Of a stretch of DNA of 64,000 nucleotides, positions 16,403-25,877 are shown piece by piece. Under the pieces are notes generated by a model. The model ran no database searches. It had not been told where the DNA came from and saw only the letters and a program-made list of their open reading frames with translations. The DNA is from Metallumcola ferriviriculae (GTDB taxonomy: Bacteria > Bacillota > JADQBR01). The position numbers and the translations under genes are program-made. The stretch is from contig NZ_CP121694.1 of the NCBI RefSeq assembly GCF_035573695.1, forward strand, positions 1,402,501-1,466,500, given 5' to 3'. The number at the start of each line of letters is the position of its first letter. Position 1 is the stretch's first letter.

Positions 16403-18895
16403 ATGGTCTTGAAAAGAGAGAATGTAAAAAATGAACTCCCGCTGCAAGCGGTGAAACTTGAGGGCGATGTGTCAGGAATGGTGGGGGAGTTTTCTGTTAC
16501 TCAGGTTTATGAAAACAAGGGTAATCGGGACCTAGAAGTTATTTACACTTTTCCATTGCCGGATAATGCTGTGGTGACAGGTTTTGAGGCAACGGTTGGG
16601 GATGCAGAGATAAAGTCTGAGATCAGGGAGAAGGCAGAGGCGTTTAAAGTTTATAATGATGCCGTACGCAGGGGAGATTCGGCGTTATTGGTAGAACAGT
16701 ATCGCCCCAATATCTTTCAAATTTCCCTAGGGCAGGTGCAGCCCGGTGATAAGATCACAGTGACTTTAGCCTATCTCCAAGAGCTTAGCTTTGTTGACCG
16801 GGAGATAAGGATGACTATTCCAACTGTTGTGGCACCACGTTATATTCCGGGTGTACCGGCAGGTAAGCGTCAGGGGTTGGGTACTGTCCCGCCGACAGAC
16901 AGGGTCCCCAATGCAGATTTTATTACGCCGCCAATAGGCGATGTGGATTATACCCTGGATATTGCAATATTGATAGATCCGCCTAAACCGTTGGACGAAG
17001 TGATATCACCTTCTCATGAGATCGAAGTGGAAGAAAGCGAAGGGGATAAAGTTAAGGTGTATCTATCCCAAGGGCACTGCGCCTTGGACAGGGATATTAT
17101 AATAGCATGCCAATGCACTGAAGAAAGTTCTGCCAAAGGCATGGTTTACCAAAAAGATGACTCAGGATATATTTTACTTAGCTTTGTACCTGACTTAGCA
17201 GTACCTCAAGAAGAAGTAGGGAAGGATTATATTTTTCTTATCGACATATCTGGTTCTATGGCGGGGGTTAAACTCCAGCAGGCTAAGGATGCACTGAATT
17301 TGTGTTTGCGCAACCTTTCTGATTTGGATAGTTTCAACATTATCGCCTTCGATGATCAGTACCGGTGTTTCTCCCGGGATGGGAGTGTGTCTTTTAACCA
17401 AAAGAGCTTAGATCGGGCGAGCCACTGGATCAACAACCTGCAGTGCCTGGGTGGTACGGAGATTTTTGAACCCATCAGATACGCATTGTCAAACAGTGCC
17501 CGGGAAGGGTCCCATATTCTCCTACTCACTGACGGGCAAGTGGGCAATGAAAAGGAAATATTGGGCTATGTCAAAAAGCAGCGGGGCAGAAACACCATCT
17601 TTACCTTTGGCGTCGACACTGCAGTCAACGAATTTTTTATCAATGAACTGGCCCGGGTGGCCGGCGGTAAACCTGAGTTTATCTTCCCGGGTGAGCGCAT
17701 AGAAGATAAGGTTCTGCGCCAGTTTGCCCGGGTTAATTCTCCCATTGTCGAAGATGTAGAAATTGACTGGGGAGAGCTTGTGGTTTCTGATGTCTACCCG
17801 GATACACTTCCCAGGCTATTTGATATGGAGCCGCTGCTAGTTACCGCCAAGTACCAGGGTAAATTGACTGGTGATATCTCCATTAAGGGGAAAGTGCAGG
17901 GAGAAGAGTGTAGAACCTTGGTGAATTTAAGTGAAGTATCACAGGATATTCGTTTTAGCTATTTAGAAAAGTTTTGGGCAGCGGGAAAGATTAAATTCTT
18001 GGAAGATACCCTGCTCCACGTCAATCCCCGCCGGGAGGATACAGTCAAGCAAGAAATCATTGATCTTTCTATTGATTGCGGTATCGGCTCCTCGCTGACT
18101 TCATTTGTGGCGGTACATGAACGCAAGACTAAAGCTAAGGGGTTTCCGGAAACAGTGGTGATGCCGGTAGCTGCCCCTAGAGGTTGGGGAATGTTTGATG
18201 ATAGTTATGGTGAGGTATCATTGGATAAAGTAATGTGTGAAGATACAAGCTTTAACGAAGTTATTTATCAGTGTGTTTCGCCTTCAATTTCAGAAAGAAG
18301 TGTACCAGAATTTGATACGGAAATATATGAAGATATTGAAAGAAATGAGTCCGGTATAGAGGATACTTTACGTAAGCTTGCCTTAAGCCAGCGGGCAGAC
18401 GGAAGTTTTATTGACGGAGAGGACGACGATGACCTTAAAAAGGTAGGAACCACGGCCCTGGCAGTGGCAGCGTTGGTGATATCTACTAATAAGGGGCTTT
18501 ACAAACGGCAGCTGCGTAAGGCAGTTAAATATCTGCTGAAGGTTGCGGAGACCGCATGGGATAGAAAAGAGCAAGAGCATCTCAAGACCTATGCAATGAC
18601 GCTTTTTGCATTGAGATCTACAGCTGTTTATGGGGTCTTGGCCAACGAAATAAATAGTGTCATACGCAGCAAGGTACTTGAAGTTGGCTCTGATTACTTA
18701 CAGAATATGATTGATTCCGAAGAAGTGAAGTACATTGAAGGAGAAGAAATCAAAGTTCAATTGCTCCCTGATACTGCCTATGCATTTTTCAGTAAAATGT
18801 CTCTACCTGATTATGACAGCAAATTGTGCTCGGGGCTGGCATGGCAATACATTGATCTGGTAAAGCAAAAGCTGCCGGAACGGATAGGCAGCTGA
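16403..18895 (+). CDS. VIT and von Willebrand factor A domain protein
   Basis: An 830-residue protein. The N-terminal VIT domain (~10-135) resembles that of inter-alpha-trypsin inhibitor heavy chains, with the EKAEAFKVYNDAVRRGD and QVQPGD motifs. A VWA domain follows (~270-440) with an intact MIDAS start DISGSMAG (~280) and LLTDGQVGN. After a beta-rich linker, a helical region (~640-825) looks like a separate module. No signal peptide or membrane helix is visible, so it is probably cytoplasmic. VWA/MIDAS domains bind proteins through a divalent metal. It is paired with a MerR regulator. Function unknown. Confidence 0.88.
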   Translation: MVLKRENVKNELPLQAVKLEGDVSGMVGEFSVTQVYENKGNRDLEVIYTFPLPDNAVVTGFEATVGDAEIKSEIREKAEAFKVYNDAVRRGDSALLVEQYRPNIFQISLGQVQPGDKITVTLAYLQELSFVDREIRMTIPTVVAPRYIPGVPAGKRQGLGTVPPTDRVPNADFITPPIGDVDYTLDIAILIDPPKPLDEVISPSHEIEVEESEGDKVKVYLSQGHCALDRDIIIACQCTEESSAKGMVYQKDDSGYILLSFVPDLAVPQEEVGKDYIFLIDISGSMAGVKLQQAKDALNLCLRNLSDLDSFNIIAFDDQYRCFSRDGSVSFNQKSLDRASHWINNLQCLGGTEIFEPIRYALSNSAREGSHILLLTDGQVGNEKEILGYVKKQRGRNTIFTFGVDTAVNEFFINELARVAGGKPEFIFPGERIEDKVLRQFARVNSPIVEDVEIDWGELVVSDVYPDTLPRLFDMEPLLVTAKYQGKLTGDISIKGKVQGEECRTLVNLSEVSQDIRFSYLEKFWAAGKIKFLEDTLLHVNPRREDTVKQEIIDLSIDCGIGSSLTSFVAVHERKTKAKGFPETVVMPVAAPRGWGMFDDSYGEVSLDKVMCEDTSFNEVIYQCVSPSISERSVPEFDTEIYEDIERNESGIEDTLRKLALSQRADGSFIDGEDDDDLKKVGTTALAVAALVISTNKGLYKRQLRKAVKYLLKVAETAWDRKEQEHLKTYAMTLFALRSTAVYGVLANEINSVIRSKVLEVGSDYLQNMIDSEEVKYIEGEEIKVQLLPDTAYAFFSKMSLPDYDSKLCSGLAWQYIDLVKQKLPERIGS

Positions 18896-18914
18896 GAATG
18901 TTTGATGGGACGAC

Positions 18915-18963
18915 AAATAAGTGACACCTCTTGGTGCCTGACACCAAGAGGTGTCACTTATTT
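18915..18963. repeat. 49-bp perfect palindromic repeat, copy 4
   Basis: Base-for-base the same as the copy at 15753-15801: 22-base arms around CCTGA. It sits 20 bases after the VIT/VWA stop, so it may also serve as a transcript-end hairpin. Confidence 0.95.
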
Positions 18964-19027
18964 GTATAAAGCAAAAAGTACTTACTAATGCTAACAGCAG
19001 AGGATATATCAAAAGGAGGTAATCGCA

Positions 19028-19225
19028 ATGGATGATAATAAGCGTAAAAGGTTGGAGGCCCAGGGGATACCCGGGGAAGAATTAGTTCCCGGGTCGGAGG
19101 AGCCTGTTTATACGCTCCATGATGGTGAAGAAGGGCCACTGAGTTTTGACCAGAATATAAGTCAACTTTCTGCGGGAAAAAGGGAATACATTGAAGAAAA
19201 GGAAAGGCAACATTTTAAAGATTAA
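19028..19225 (+). CDS. Small hypothetical protein (65 aa)
   Basis: AAAGGAGG (19012-19019) lies at ideal distance before ATG 19028 and a terminator follows the stop, so the gene is probably real. The product is highly charged and acidic in the middle, rich in Glu, Gly and Pro, with a basic N-terminus and a helical C-terminal part (SAGKREYIEEKERQHF). No membrane helix, cysteine or known motif was seen. Family not recognised. Confidence 0.7.
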   Translation: MDDNKRKRLEAQGIPGEELVPGSEEPVYTLHDGEEGPLSFDQNISQLSAGKREYIEEKERQHFKD

Positions 19226-19245
19226 TGTTCATATAGCTTTCGCTG

Positions 19246-19273
19246 CCCCCCGAATTAATTTCGGGGTTTTTTT
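19246..19273 (+). terminator. Rho-independent terminator
   Basis: CCCCGAA (19247-19253) and TTCGGGG (19260-19266) flank an AT loop and are followed by seven T. It separates the 65-residue ORF from the convergent degV gene. Confidence 0.85.
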
Positions 19274-19290
19274 GTGTCTTTCTGACTGCT

Positions 19291-20142
19291 CTACTCGTAC
19301 TGAACTGCGGCACCAACTGTACCGGGGCCGGCGTGGGTACCTACCACTGAGCCAACTTCGGTAAAGATAGTGGTCTTAACGCCAAATAAATTCTCCAAGG
19401 ATTCTCTTAGTTTAACGGCGGAATCTGCTGCCCGGGCGTGGCCGACCGCTATTCTTACTGCCTTTGTCTTTCTTTCATGAGAAAATTCTTTAAAACTTTT
19501 AACCATGCTGTCCAGTGCTTTTCTTTGACTCCGAGCTTTTAAGAAGGGGGCGAGATTGCCGTCTTCACTGATGCGCCCAATAGGCTTTATATTTAGGATT
19601 GAACCTGCCAAACCGGAAAGTTTCCCTACCCTTCCTCCTTTGGTAAGGTATTTCAATGTGTCTAAAGCAAAAAGCACCTCGGTATTTTGCCTTGCCTTAG
19701 ATATTCTTTTTATGATGGTCGGGGCATCCAGGCCGTCCTTAATACATTGAACCGCTTCAGCAATCTGCAGCCCAATGCCCAGGGTTACTGATGCAGAATC
19801 GACAATATGGATTTTTGCTTGTAGCTTTTCCTTTGCTGCTAGGGCGCTATTGATGGTGCCGCTAAGGTTACTGGAGACATGGATTGAAATGATGTCTGAG
19901 TATTTTTTTAATAAAGATTCGTATACTGCAGCAAACTGTGACGGCGATGGTTGGGAAGATTGAGGCAATATCGGCGATGTTTCCAGTTTGCTAAAAAATT
20001 GGTCGGGCGTAAGGTCTACGCCATCAAGATACGCTTCTTGACCAAACAATATTTTCAACGGTACTACATTAATGTTAAGACGTGAAGCATAATCTTTGGG
20101 TAAATCAGCTGTACTGTCGGTAACCAATGCGATTTTATTCAT
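19291..20142 (-). CDS. DegV family fatty-acid binding protein, paralogue 1
   Basis: A 283-residue protein. The N-terminal VTDSTADLP motif, SSQPSPSQF and SLSGTINSA in the first domain, and C-terminal VGTHAGPGTVGAAVQYE are typical of DegV proteins, which bind fatty acids and in Firmicutes act as FakB, presenting them to the FakA kinase. No fakA is seen in the window. A paralogue with the same length and motifs lies at 36878-37723. GGAGCTT precedes ATG. Single gene, convergent with the preceding ORF. Confidence 0.92.
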   Translation of the reverse strand: MNKIALVTDSTADLPKDYASRLNINVVPLKILFGQEAYLDGVDLTPDQFFSKLETSPILPQSSQPSPSQFAAVYESLLKKYSDIISIHVSSNLSGTINSALAAKEKLQAKIHIVDSASVTLGIGLQIAEAVQCIKDGLDAPTIIKRISKARQNTEVLFALDTLKYLTKGGRVGKLSGLAGSILNIKPIGRISEDGNLAPFLKARSQRKALDSMVKSFKEFSHERKTKAVRIAVGHARAADSAVKLRESLENLFGVKTTIFTEVGSVVGTHAGPGTVGAAVQYE

Positions 20143-20168
20143 AGATAAGCTCCTTATTAGTAGTTAAA

Positions 20169-20182
20169 TTATTTATAACATA
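20169..20182 (-). promoter_or_regulatory. Element shared by both degV upstream regions
   Basis: Read on the minus strand, TATGTTATAAATAA occurs 27 bases upstream of this degV and again upstream of the second degV (37757-37770). TTATAA could be the -10 box of a shared promoter type. The remainder of the 20143-20396 gap is AT-rich, with several ATATTTC words and no ORF. Confidence 0.4.
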
Positions 20183-20396
20183 TTTCGCCCAACAGTTGAA
20201 GGTAAAATATTTCAGGTACGTATATTTCGCACATAGGAAAAGAAAAATATTATACTCACACTATATTTCTATGCAGTAAGGGCAAAAGTATCAATCATAA
20301 ATTATGTCACATAATAAAAGGTGAATAACAAAAAAATTAGAAATACAATATGTAATAATTCCATAATTACTGGATAGAAAAGGGGATGACAGCTTA

Positions 20397-21218
20397 GTGG
20401 AAAACTTGAAAAGTATCTGGTTAAACGAACTAACCTGGGAGGATGTGGAGGAATATTTAAAAGAAGATGATATCGCGATATTCCCCGTGGGAAGCCTCGA
20501 ACAGCACGGCCCGGCCGGGCCCTTAGGGGTAGATAGCTATGCCGCTATTGCTTTGGCAGAAGATACTGCTAAACGTACCAATGTTTTAAGTACGCCGCCG
20601 TTATGGTTTGGTGATTCGGTGCATCATCTGGCTTTTCCGGGTACTGTATCCTTAAGTACGGAGACTTTGATTAACGTGGTCAAAGATGTGATTCGTAGCC
20701 TAGCGAGACACGGCTTTAAAAAAGTGTTGATCATTAACGGCCACAAAGGTGCTAACTTGGCCGCGCTGGAAACCGCTTGTAAGAATATTCGTGAGTTTGA
20801 ACTGCCTGAGGTGATTTTGGCGATTGCCGACCCGATGCATATAGCCAAGGGGATAGCAGGAGAAATCAAAGATTTCAAAGAACATCATGCTGGTGAGCTG
20901 GAGATTTCTCACGTTATGCATAAGTTCCCTGGTTTAGTCAAGGAGGATAAACTTACTGAAGAGGTAGTAGACCTGGCATCAATATTTTCACCGTTGGTGG
21001 CGGAAGATCTGCTTGGTCCATCAGGGGATACAATTAATATGCCCTGGAACAGCTACGAGCAGAAAAAATTTGCGCCGTCAGGATCATTTTCCCCTTCAAT
21101 GAAGGCATCAACGAAAAAGGGTAAAAAATATCATGATTACATGGTTGACAGACTCGTTGATTTCATCAATCACCTGAAGAATTATCAAGGGCCTATTGGC
21201 AATACAGCCAAAAAATAG
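20397..21218 (+). CDS. Creatininase-family (creatinine amidohydrolase-like) protein
   Basis: A 273-residue protein with metal-binding motifs of the creatininase fold: FPVGSLEQHGPAGPLGVDS (Glu, His and Asp ligands, ~27-45), INGHKGAN (~115) and HAGELEISHVM (~163). The family includes creatininase, ArfB/MftE-like hydrolases and formamide hydrolases, all acting on amide bonds with two metal ions. GTG 20397 is preceded by AAAAGGGGATGA. It stands alone between divergent degV and a DUF1657 gene, so its substrate cannot be guessed. Confidence 0.88.
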   Translation: MENLKSIWLNELTWEDVEEYLKEDDIAIFPVGSLEQHGPAGPLGVDSYAAIALAEDTAKRTNVLSTPPLWFGDSVHHLAFPGTVSLSTETLINVVKDVIRSLARHGFKKVLIINGHKGANLAALETACKNIREFELPEVILAIADPMHIAKGIAGEIKDFKEHHAGELEISHVMHKFPGLVKEDKLTEEVVDLASIFSPLVAEDLLGPSGDTINMPWNSYEQKKFAPSGSFSPSMKASTKKGKKYHDYMVDRLVDFINHLKNYQGPIGNTAKK

Positions 21219-21469
21219 CATGTGAGCAAAGTAAGGGGGTACAACGGCGGTGCACCTCCTACCTTTTTTAAAAATATTTAACATAAAAACATCCTAAAAT
21301 CTACCTAGACGCGATAAAACATTAGTTTATCGTTTAAGCAATCAATTTAATTTTTGGTGATATCTTCAATTAATGTCTAATACTTAATCGGGTAAATGCT
21401 TGGTTCTGAGAGAAGAATAGAAAATGTAAGCGCATAAACCTTAAATTTTGAAAGGAGGTAGAAAATTAA

Positions 21470-21718
21470 ATGACTGTTGGAACTAAAATGCACACCGCTT
21501 TGTCTAGCATTGAAAGTGCCAAAGCTAGTCTTGATACCTTCGCTCTGGAAACCCAAGACAAAAACGCCAAACAGGAATTTGCTAACCTTTCACAGCAGCT
21601 GGGTGGTATTGCCCAAAGCCTCAGCGGCAGAATAAATTATGTTGAGCAGCAAGAACCCTCTTATAAAATGCAACAGCAGCAACAACAGCAACAGCCGCAA
21701 CAACTAACAAAAAAATAG
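21470..21718 (+). CDS. DUF1657 small protein with poly-Gln tail
   Basis: An 82-residue helical protein; ~residues 1-65 match DUF1657 (TKMHTALSSIESAKASLDTF, then NLSQQLGGIAQSL). The last 15 residues are mostly glutamine encoded by CAG/CAA repeats. DUF1657 proteins are found in endospore formers, often beside spoVA genes, which points to a spore-related role, but no spoVA genes are near. GAAAGGAGG precedes ATG. Confidence 0.8.
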   Translation: MTVGTKMHTALSSIESAKASLDTFALETQDKNAKQEFANLSQQLGGIAQSLSGRINYVEQQEPSYKMQQQQQQQQPQQLTKK

Positions 21719-21729
21719 TGGTAAAACCA

Positions 21730-21761
21730 GCTGAACGCATCGTTCTCACGGTGCGTTCAGC
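21730..21761. terminator. Hairpin between DUF1657 gene and metA
   Basis: GCTGAACGCA (21730-21739) and TGCGTTCAGC (21752-21761) are exact complements. There is no strong T run on the plus side; on the minus side TGGTTTTA follows. It may end transcripts from both convergent genes. Confidence 0.55.
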
Positions 21762-21790
21762 ATTAACTGGTTAAAAAAGTTATCATCCGG

Positions 21791-22708
21791 CTAAATATCT
21801 TCCAAATTATACGGCGTTTCCTGATAGACGAAGTAGTTAAGCCAGTTGGCATAAAGCAGATTGGCGTGAGAACGCCAGCTTACCCAGGGCTCTTTTTTTG
21901 GGTTGTTCTCGGGAAAATAATTTTCGGGTACATTAATTTTCTTCCCTTGGGAAATATCCCTTTCGTATTCTTTTCTCAGTGAGTATGGGTCGTATTCTGG
22001 GTGACCGGTTTGAAATACCAGCCTCCTGTTTTTAGTTGCCATCAAGTAGACACCTGCCCTTTCGGACTCGGCAAGGATTTCTAATTCCGGGACTTTTTCG
22101 ATATCTTCACGCCGCACTTCGGTATATCTTGAATGAGGTACATGGAAAAGATCATCAAAACCTCTGGTTAATGGGTGCTGTTGATTACATACCCGATGAG
22201 GAAAGACCCCAAACATTTTTTCCGGCAGTTCATATTTAGGAATGCCAAAGTGGAAATAAAGAGCTGCCTGGGCTGCCCAGCAAATGTGCAGGGTGGAATA
22301 CACGTTTTTAGCCGCAAAATCCATCACTTTTTCAAGCTCCTGCCAATATTTCACTTCGTCAAAATCAAGATGCTCTACCGGGGCACCTGTGATTATCATC
22401 CCGTCATATTTTTTATTATCTACCTCTTCAAAATTTGTATAAAAGTTTTCCAGATGACCTTTGGGCGCGTGTGTTGATTTATAGGTTTTAGTGGCTAAAA
22501 GGTCAATTTCTATTTGAATGGGAAAATTGGACAACAGGCGCAGCAGCTGGGTTTCCGTCTGTATTTTTGTCGGCATTAGGTTCAGAATCGCTAATTTTAG
22601 AGGGCGAATATCCTGATGAACCGCCCGGCTTTCATTCATAATAAAAATGTTTTCCTGTTCTAATATTTTTCCTGCTGGTAAGGTTTGAGGTATAATAATT
22701 GGCACCAT
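21791..22708 (-). CDS. metA: Homoserine O-acyltransferase MetA
   Basis: A 305-residue protein, standard for the MetA amidotransferase-like family, which activates homoserine for methionine synthesis. The catalytic nucleophile is C143 (HICWAAQ), with H236 and E238 in TGHPEYD. In [12 protein letters not shown]112 aligns with the acyl-specificity position (Gly in succinyl-CoA enzymes, Glu in acetyl-CoA enzymes such as the Bacillus cereus one), so acetyl-CoA is the likely donor. No SAM riboswitch or T-box was recognised upstream. It is a single gene, divergent from recQ. Confidence 0.93.
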   Translation of the reverse strand: MVPIIIPQTLPAGKILEQENIFIMNESRAVHQDIRPLKLAILNLMPTKIQTETQLLRLLSNFPIQIEIDLLATKTYKSTHAPKGHLENFYTNFEEVDNKKYDGMIITGAPVEHLDFDEVKYWQELEKVMDFAAKNVYSTLHICWAAQAALYFHFGIPKYELPEKMFGVFPHRVCNQQHPLTRGFDDLFHVPHSRYTEVRREDIEKVPELEILAESERAGVYLMATKNRRLVFQTGHPEYDPYSLRKEYERDISQGKKINVPENYFPENNPKKEPWVSWRSHANLLYANWLNYFVYQETPYNLEDI

Positions 22709-22964
22709 ACTCCCCTCCTGAAGCGTTTTTTAAATACTATTATATATGGAATGCAATGATTTTACTACTAATTATCATTTGTACCCCGTTTAAAATGTTA
22801 AACAGCAGGGGGACACAAATTTTTCATAAAGGGTTTTGGGTTTCTAACGGTGAACAAAATATGTGTACCATTTTTACTTATCTAAAGTGGTAGGCCGCTC
22901 TAGACGGAGGGGAATGATTAAAATACATGCTGCTACATAGGGCGCAATCACGGGGGAATAGCAA

Positions 22965-24746
22965 TTGTTGGATAAAGCAAAGCAAATTTTACGGAAACAC
23001 TATGGATTTGAGACATTTAAAGAAGGACAGGAAGAAATAATTAAAAGTATTCTTGATGGTAAAGATACTTTTGCCATTATGCCTACCGGTGCCGGAAAAT
23101 CTGTCTGCTTTCAGGTGCCGGCGCAGCTTCTTCCGGGAGTCACGTTGGTGATTTCTCCGTTAATATCACTGATGAAAGACCAGGTAGACAGCTTGAATGA
23201 AGCCGGGATATCGGCTGCATATATTAACAGCTCTCTTAACTATGGGCAGATTGAAGAACGGTTACAAAAAGCCAGAGAGGGATACTTTAAACTTATTTAT
23301 GTCGCACCAGAAAGACTGGAGTCCCAACGTTTTCGGGAGTTATTACAATCTGTGCAACTCTCGTTATTAGCTGTGGACGAAGCTCACTGTGTTTCTCAAT
23401 GGGGGCATGATTTTCGTCCAAGTTACCGGGCAATTTCTTCCGTTATTAGGGAACAATTACCCCGACCGGTTATTGCCGCCTTTACTGCCACGGCTACTAA
23501 AGAAGTAAAGGAAGATGCAATCAAGCTTTTATTGTTAAGGCAGCCTGACATATTCATTACGGGCTTTGACCGTAAAAATTTAAGTTTCTCGGTGATGAAA
23601 GGCGTTAGTAAAAGGGACTTTGTCTTAAATCATATGCAGGATAACATAGGGAAATCGGGGATCATTTATGCAGCCACCCGCAAGGAAGTGGATGGACTAT
23701 GGCGGGAACTTACAAGACGCGGCTATCGTGCAGGAAGGTATCATGCCGGACTTTCCGATATTGAAAGAGAAGAGAGCCAAGAAGCTTTTCTTTATGATGA
23801 TATCCACGTTATGGTAGCAACCAACGCTTTTGGCATGGGGATTGATAAGTCCAATGTACGATACGTTATTCACTACAATATGCCTAAAAACATGGAGGCA
23901 TATTATCAGGAAGCGGGTCGTGCAGGAAGAGATGGTGAGCCCAGCGCGTGTATTCTACTCTTTGAGCCACGGGATGTTTCTATCCAGAAGTTTCTTATCG
24001 AACAGAATACCAGGGCCGAAGAAAGGCAGAATAACGAATATCAAAAACTGCAGTCTATGGTTGATTATTGCCATAGCCAACGCTGTTTACGTAAATACAT
24101 CTTAAACTATTTTGGTGAGAGGGATGCCCCCCCAAGTTGTGATAACTGCAGTAATTGTAACGATGAAACCGATTATGTGGATATTACTTTAGATGCTCAA
24201 AAAATAATCTCTTGTGTAGTGCGAATGCGTGAGAGATTCGGCACCACTTTAGTGGCTCAGGTTTTAAAAGGGTCAAAAAACCGAAAAGTACTGCAATCTG
24301 GGTTTGATAAACTGACGACATACGGCATAATGCGGTCATATACAGAAAAAGAGATCAAAAACATGATTAATGTAATGGTGGCGGAAGGATACCTTACTAT
24401 GACCGGGGGGCAGTATCCTGTACTCAGACTGCGCCAGGAGTCTCTTGCGGTGCTGAAAAATGAAGAAAAGGTGTACCGGCGGGTACCTAAGAAGAAAGCG
24501 ACAAGAGAGGTGGATAATAACTTATTTGAGATATTGCGCAGCCTGCGTAAAGAATTATCCACCAAAGAAAAGGTACCGCCTTATGTAGTTTTTCCTGATG
24601 GTGCCCTGCGGGAAATGAGTGAAAAGTGTCCTCAGGATTTGCATAGCCTAGCAGGCATCAAAGGGGTGGGGGAGTATAAGCTGGAAAAGTATGGTGCACA
24701 ATTTGTCCAAGCAATCAATAGTTACTTGGCTGGGGATGAAAACTAG
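22965..24746 (+). CDS. recQ: ATP-dependent DNA helicase RecQ
   Basis: A 593-residue protein with superfamily 2 motifs: Walker A TGAGKS (41-46), DEAH (138-141) with the RecQ-specific HCVSQWGHDFRPSY, motif VI QEAGRAGRDG (~312), a zinc site with four cysteines (CLRKY and CDNCSNC, ~370-395), a winged-helix RQC region and a C-terminal HRDC-like domain (~515-590). It unwinds 3'-tailed and forked DNA in recombination repair. The TTG start follows CGGGGG. Complete and of normal length. Confidence 0.95.
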   Translation: MLDKAKQILRKHYGFETFKEGQEEIIKSILDGKDTFAIMPTGAGKSVCFQVPAQLLPGVTLVISPLISLMKDQVDSLNEAGISAAYINSSLNYGQIEERLQKAREGYFKLIYVAPERLESQRFRELLQSVQLSLLAVDEAHCVSQWGHDFRPSYRAISSVIREQLPRPVIAAFTATATKEVKEDAIKLLLLRQPDIFITGFDRKNLSFSVMKGVSKRDFVLNHMQDNIGKSGIIYAATRKEVDGLWRELTRRGYRAGRYHAGLSDIEREESQEAFLYDDIHVMVATNAFGMGIDKSNVRYVIHYNMPKNMEAYYQEAGRAGRDGEPSACILLFEPRDVSIQKFLIEQNTRAEERQNNEYQKLQSMVDYCHSQRCLRKYILNYFGERDAPPSCDNCSNCNDETDYVDITLDAQKIISCVVRMRERFGTTLVAQVLKGSKNRKVLQSGFDKLTTYGIMRSYTEKEIKNMINVMVAEGYLTMTGGQYPVLRLRQESLAVLKNEEKVYRRVPKKKATREVDNNLFEILRSLRKELSTKEKVPPYVVFPDGALREMSEKCPQDLHSLAGIKGVGEYKLEKYGAQFVQAINSYLAGDEN

Positions 24747-24812
24747 GGGAGAATGCATACATTACCAGCAGGAAGCAATGCAAACTTGAATCGGAAATTT
24801 AGGGGGAAGAAT

Positions 24813-25673
24813 ATGCTTAAAACTAACCAAACAAAAGTGGTGATCCAGTCAGTACAAGGCAGTATCCAGCATCCACTTTCCGGATACCCATATCGTATCA
24901 GTCATGAAGGTATACCTTATGTGTTGCCGGCAACCGGCGGCATTACCTATAATGTAAAGCTGGGTGATCCAGCATTTGGCTGGGCCGGGGACCATATTGA
25001 GCCGGGGGTCACAATGCGCAATTCTAATGATAAGGAAAATGCAGCATTGCACCTTCTTTCCTGTATAGGTAATGAGGCTAGGGTAATCTCTGGTGATGCC
25101 AAAGGTGCCAAGGGGTTTGTTACCGGCGGTCATGGTGGTGTTGAGCATGTCTTAGTATATTTTAAGCAGGCCGATATGGAGATGATGTCTGTCGGGGACA
25201 AGATATTAATTAAAGCCTGTGGCCAAGGCTTAGAGCTCAGTGACCACTCTGAGGTAAAGGTGATGAATATTGACCCGGACTTGCTTTTAAAGATAGGAAT
25301 TACCGAACAGGGCAGTAAAATTCGGGTGCCTGTGGCGGCTACAGCTCCGGCTCATCTGATGGGTTCCGGTATTGGAGCGCCCAGCGCCTACAAAGGCGAT
25401 TACGATATCATGACCGGTGATAAAGAAGAAGTGAAGAAATATGGATTGGACCAGTTGAAGTTTGGGGACTTAGTATTACTGCAGGATTGTGATAACAGTT
25501 TTGGTCGGGGCTTCTTAAAAGGTGCAGTGTCTATAGGCGTAGTTGTTCATAGCGATTGTGTTAAAATGGGTCATGGTCCCGGAATTACTACCATTATGAC
25601 TTGTAAGAAGGCTGGCGTTATTGACGGAGTGAATGATGAAAACGCAAATATTGCAAAGTACTTAAATATTTAA
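24813..25673 (+). CDS. DUF4438 protein
   Basis: A 286-residue protein rich in Gly and His with the motifs YNVKLGDPAFGWAGDH, IGNEARVISGDAKGAKG and HGGVEHVLVYF, and a late segment VVHSDCVKMGHGPGITTIM. I recognise it as DUF4438, a family of unknown function found in anaerobes. No signal peptide or membrane segment. ATG 24813 is chosen because AGGGGGAAG precedes it; an open frame extends further up without a ribosome site. A terminator follows. Confidence 0.7.
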   Translation: MLKTNQTKVVIQSVQGSIQHPLSGYPYRISHEGIPYVLPATGGITYNVKLGDPAFGWAGDHIEPGVTMRNSNDKENAALHLLSCIGNEARVISGDAKGAKGFVTGGHGGVEHVLVYFKQADMEMMSVGDKILIKACGQGLELSDHSEVKVMNIDPDLLLKIGITEQGSKIRVPVAATAPAHLMGSGIGAPSAYKGDYDIMTGDKEEVKKYGLDQLKFGDLVLLQDCDNSFGRGFLKGAVSIGVVVHSDCVKMGHGPGITTIMTCKKAGVIDGVNDENANIAKYLNI

Positions 25674-25695
25674 ATTAGAAGAAATAACAAGAAGG

Positions 25696-25721
25696 TTGGC
25701 CTCCGCTGGGGCCAATTTTTT
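25696..25721 (+). terminator. Terminator after DUF4438 gene
   Basis: TTGGCC (25696-25701) and GGCCAA (25710-25715) flank an 8-base loop and are followed by six T. Confidence 0.8.
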
Positions 25722-25877
25722 AAATGGAACGCGCAAACGGAATTGCACTCCATCGATGTAGTAGCTCCGAGTCTCTTGATATGGGAGCGGCAAAAGTGAT
25801 TTTTTGTTGTTGCTTAAGGAGCTCTAAGCAGATAAAATAGTATCGTATAATTCTTTTTACATCTAGGGGGAGTAGCT

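Noticed and set aside
22709-22964. SAM riboswitch or T-box upstream of metA
   Set aside because: No conserved aptamer bases were found on the minus strand.
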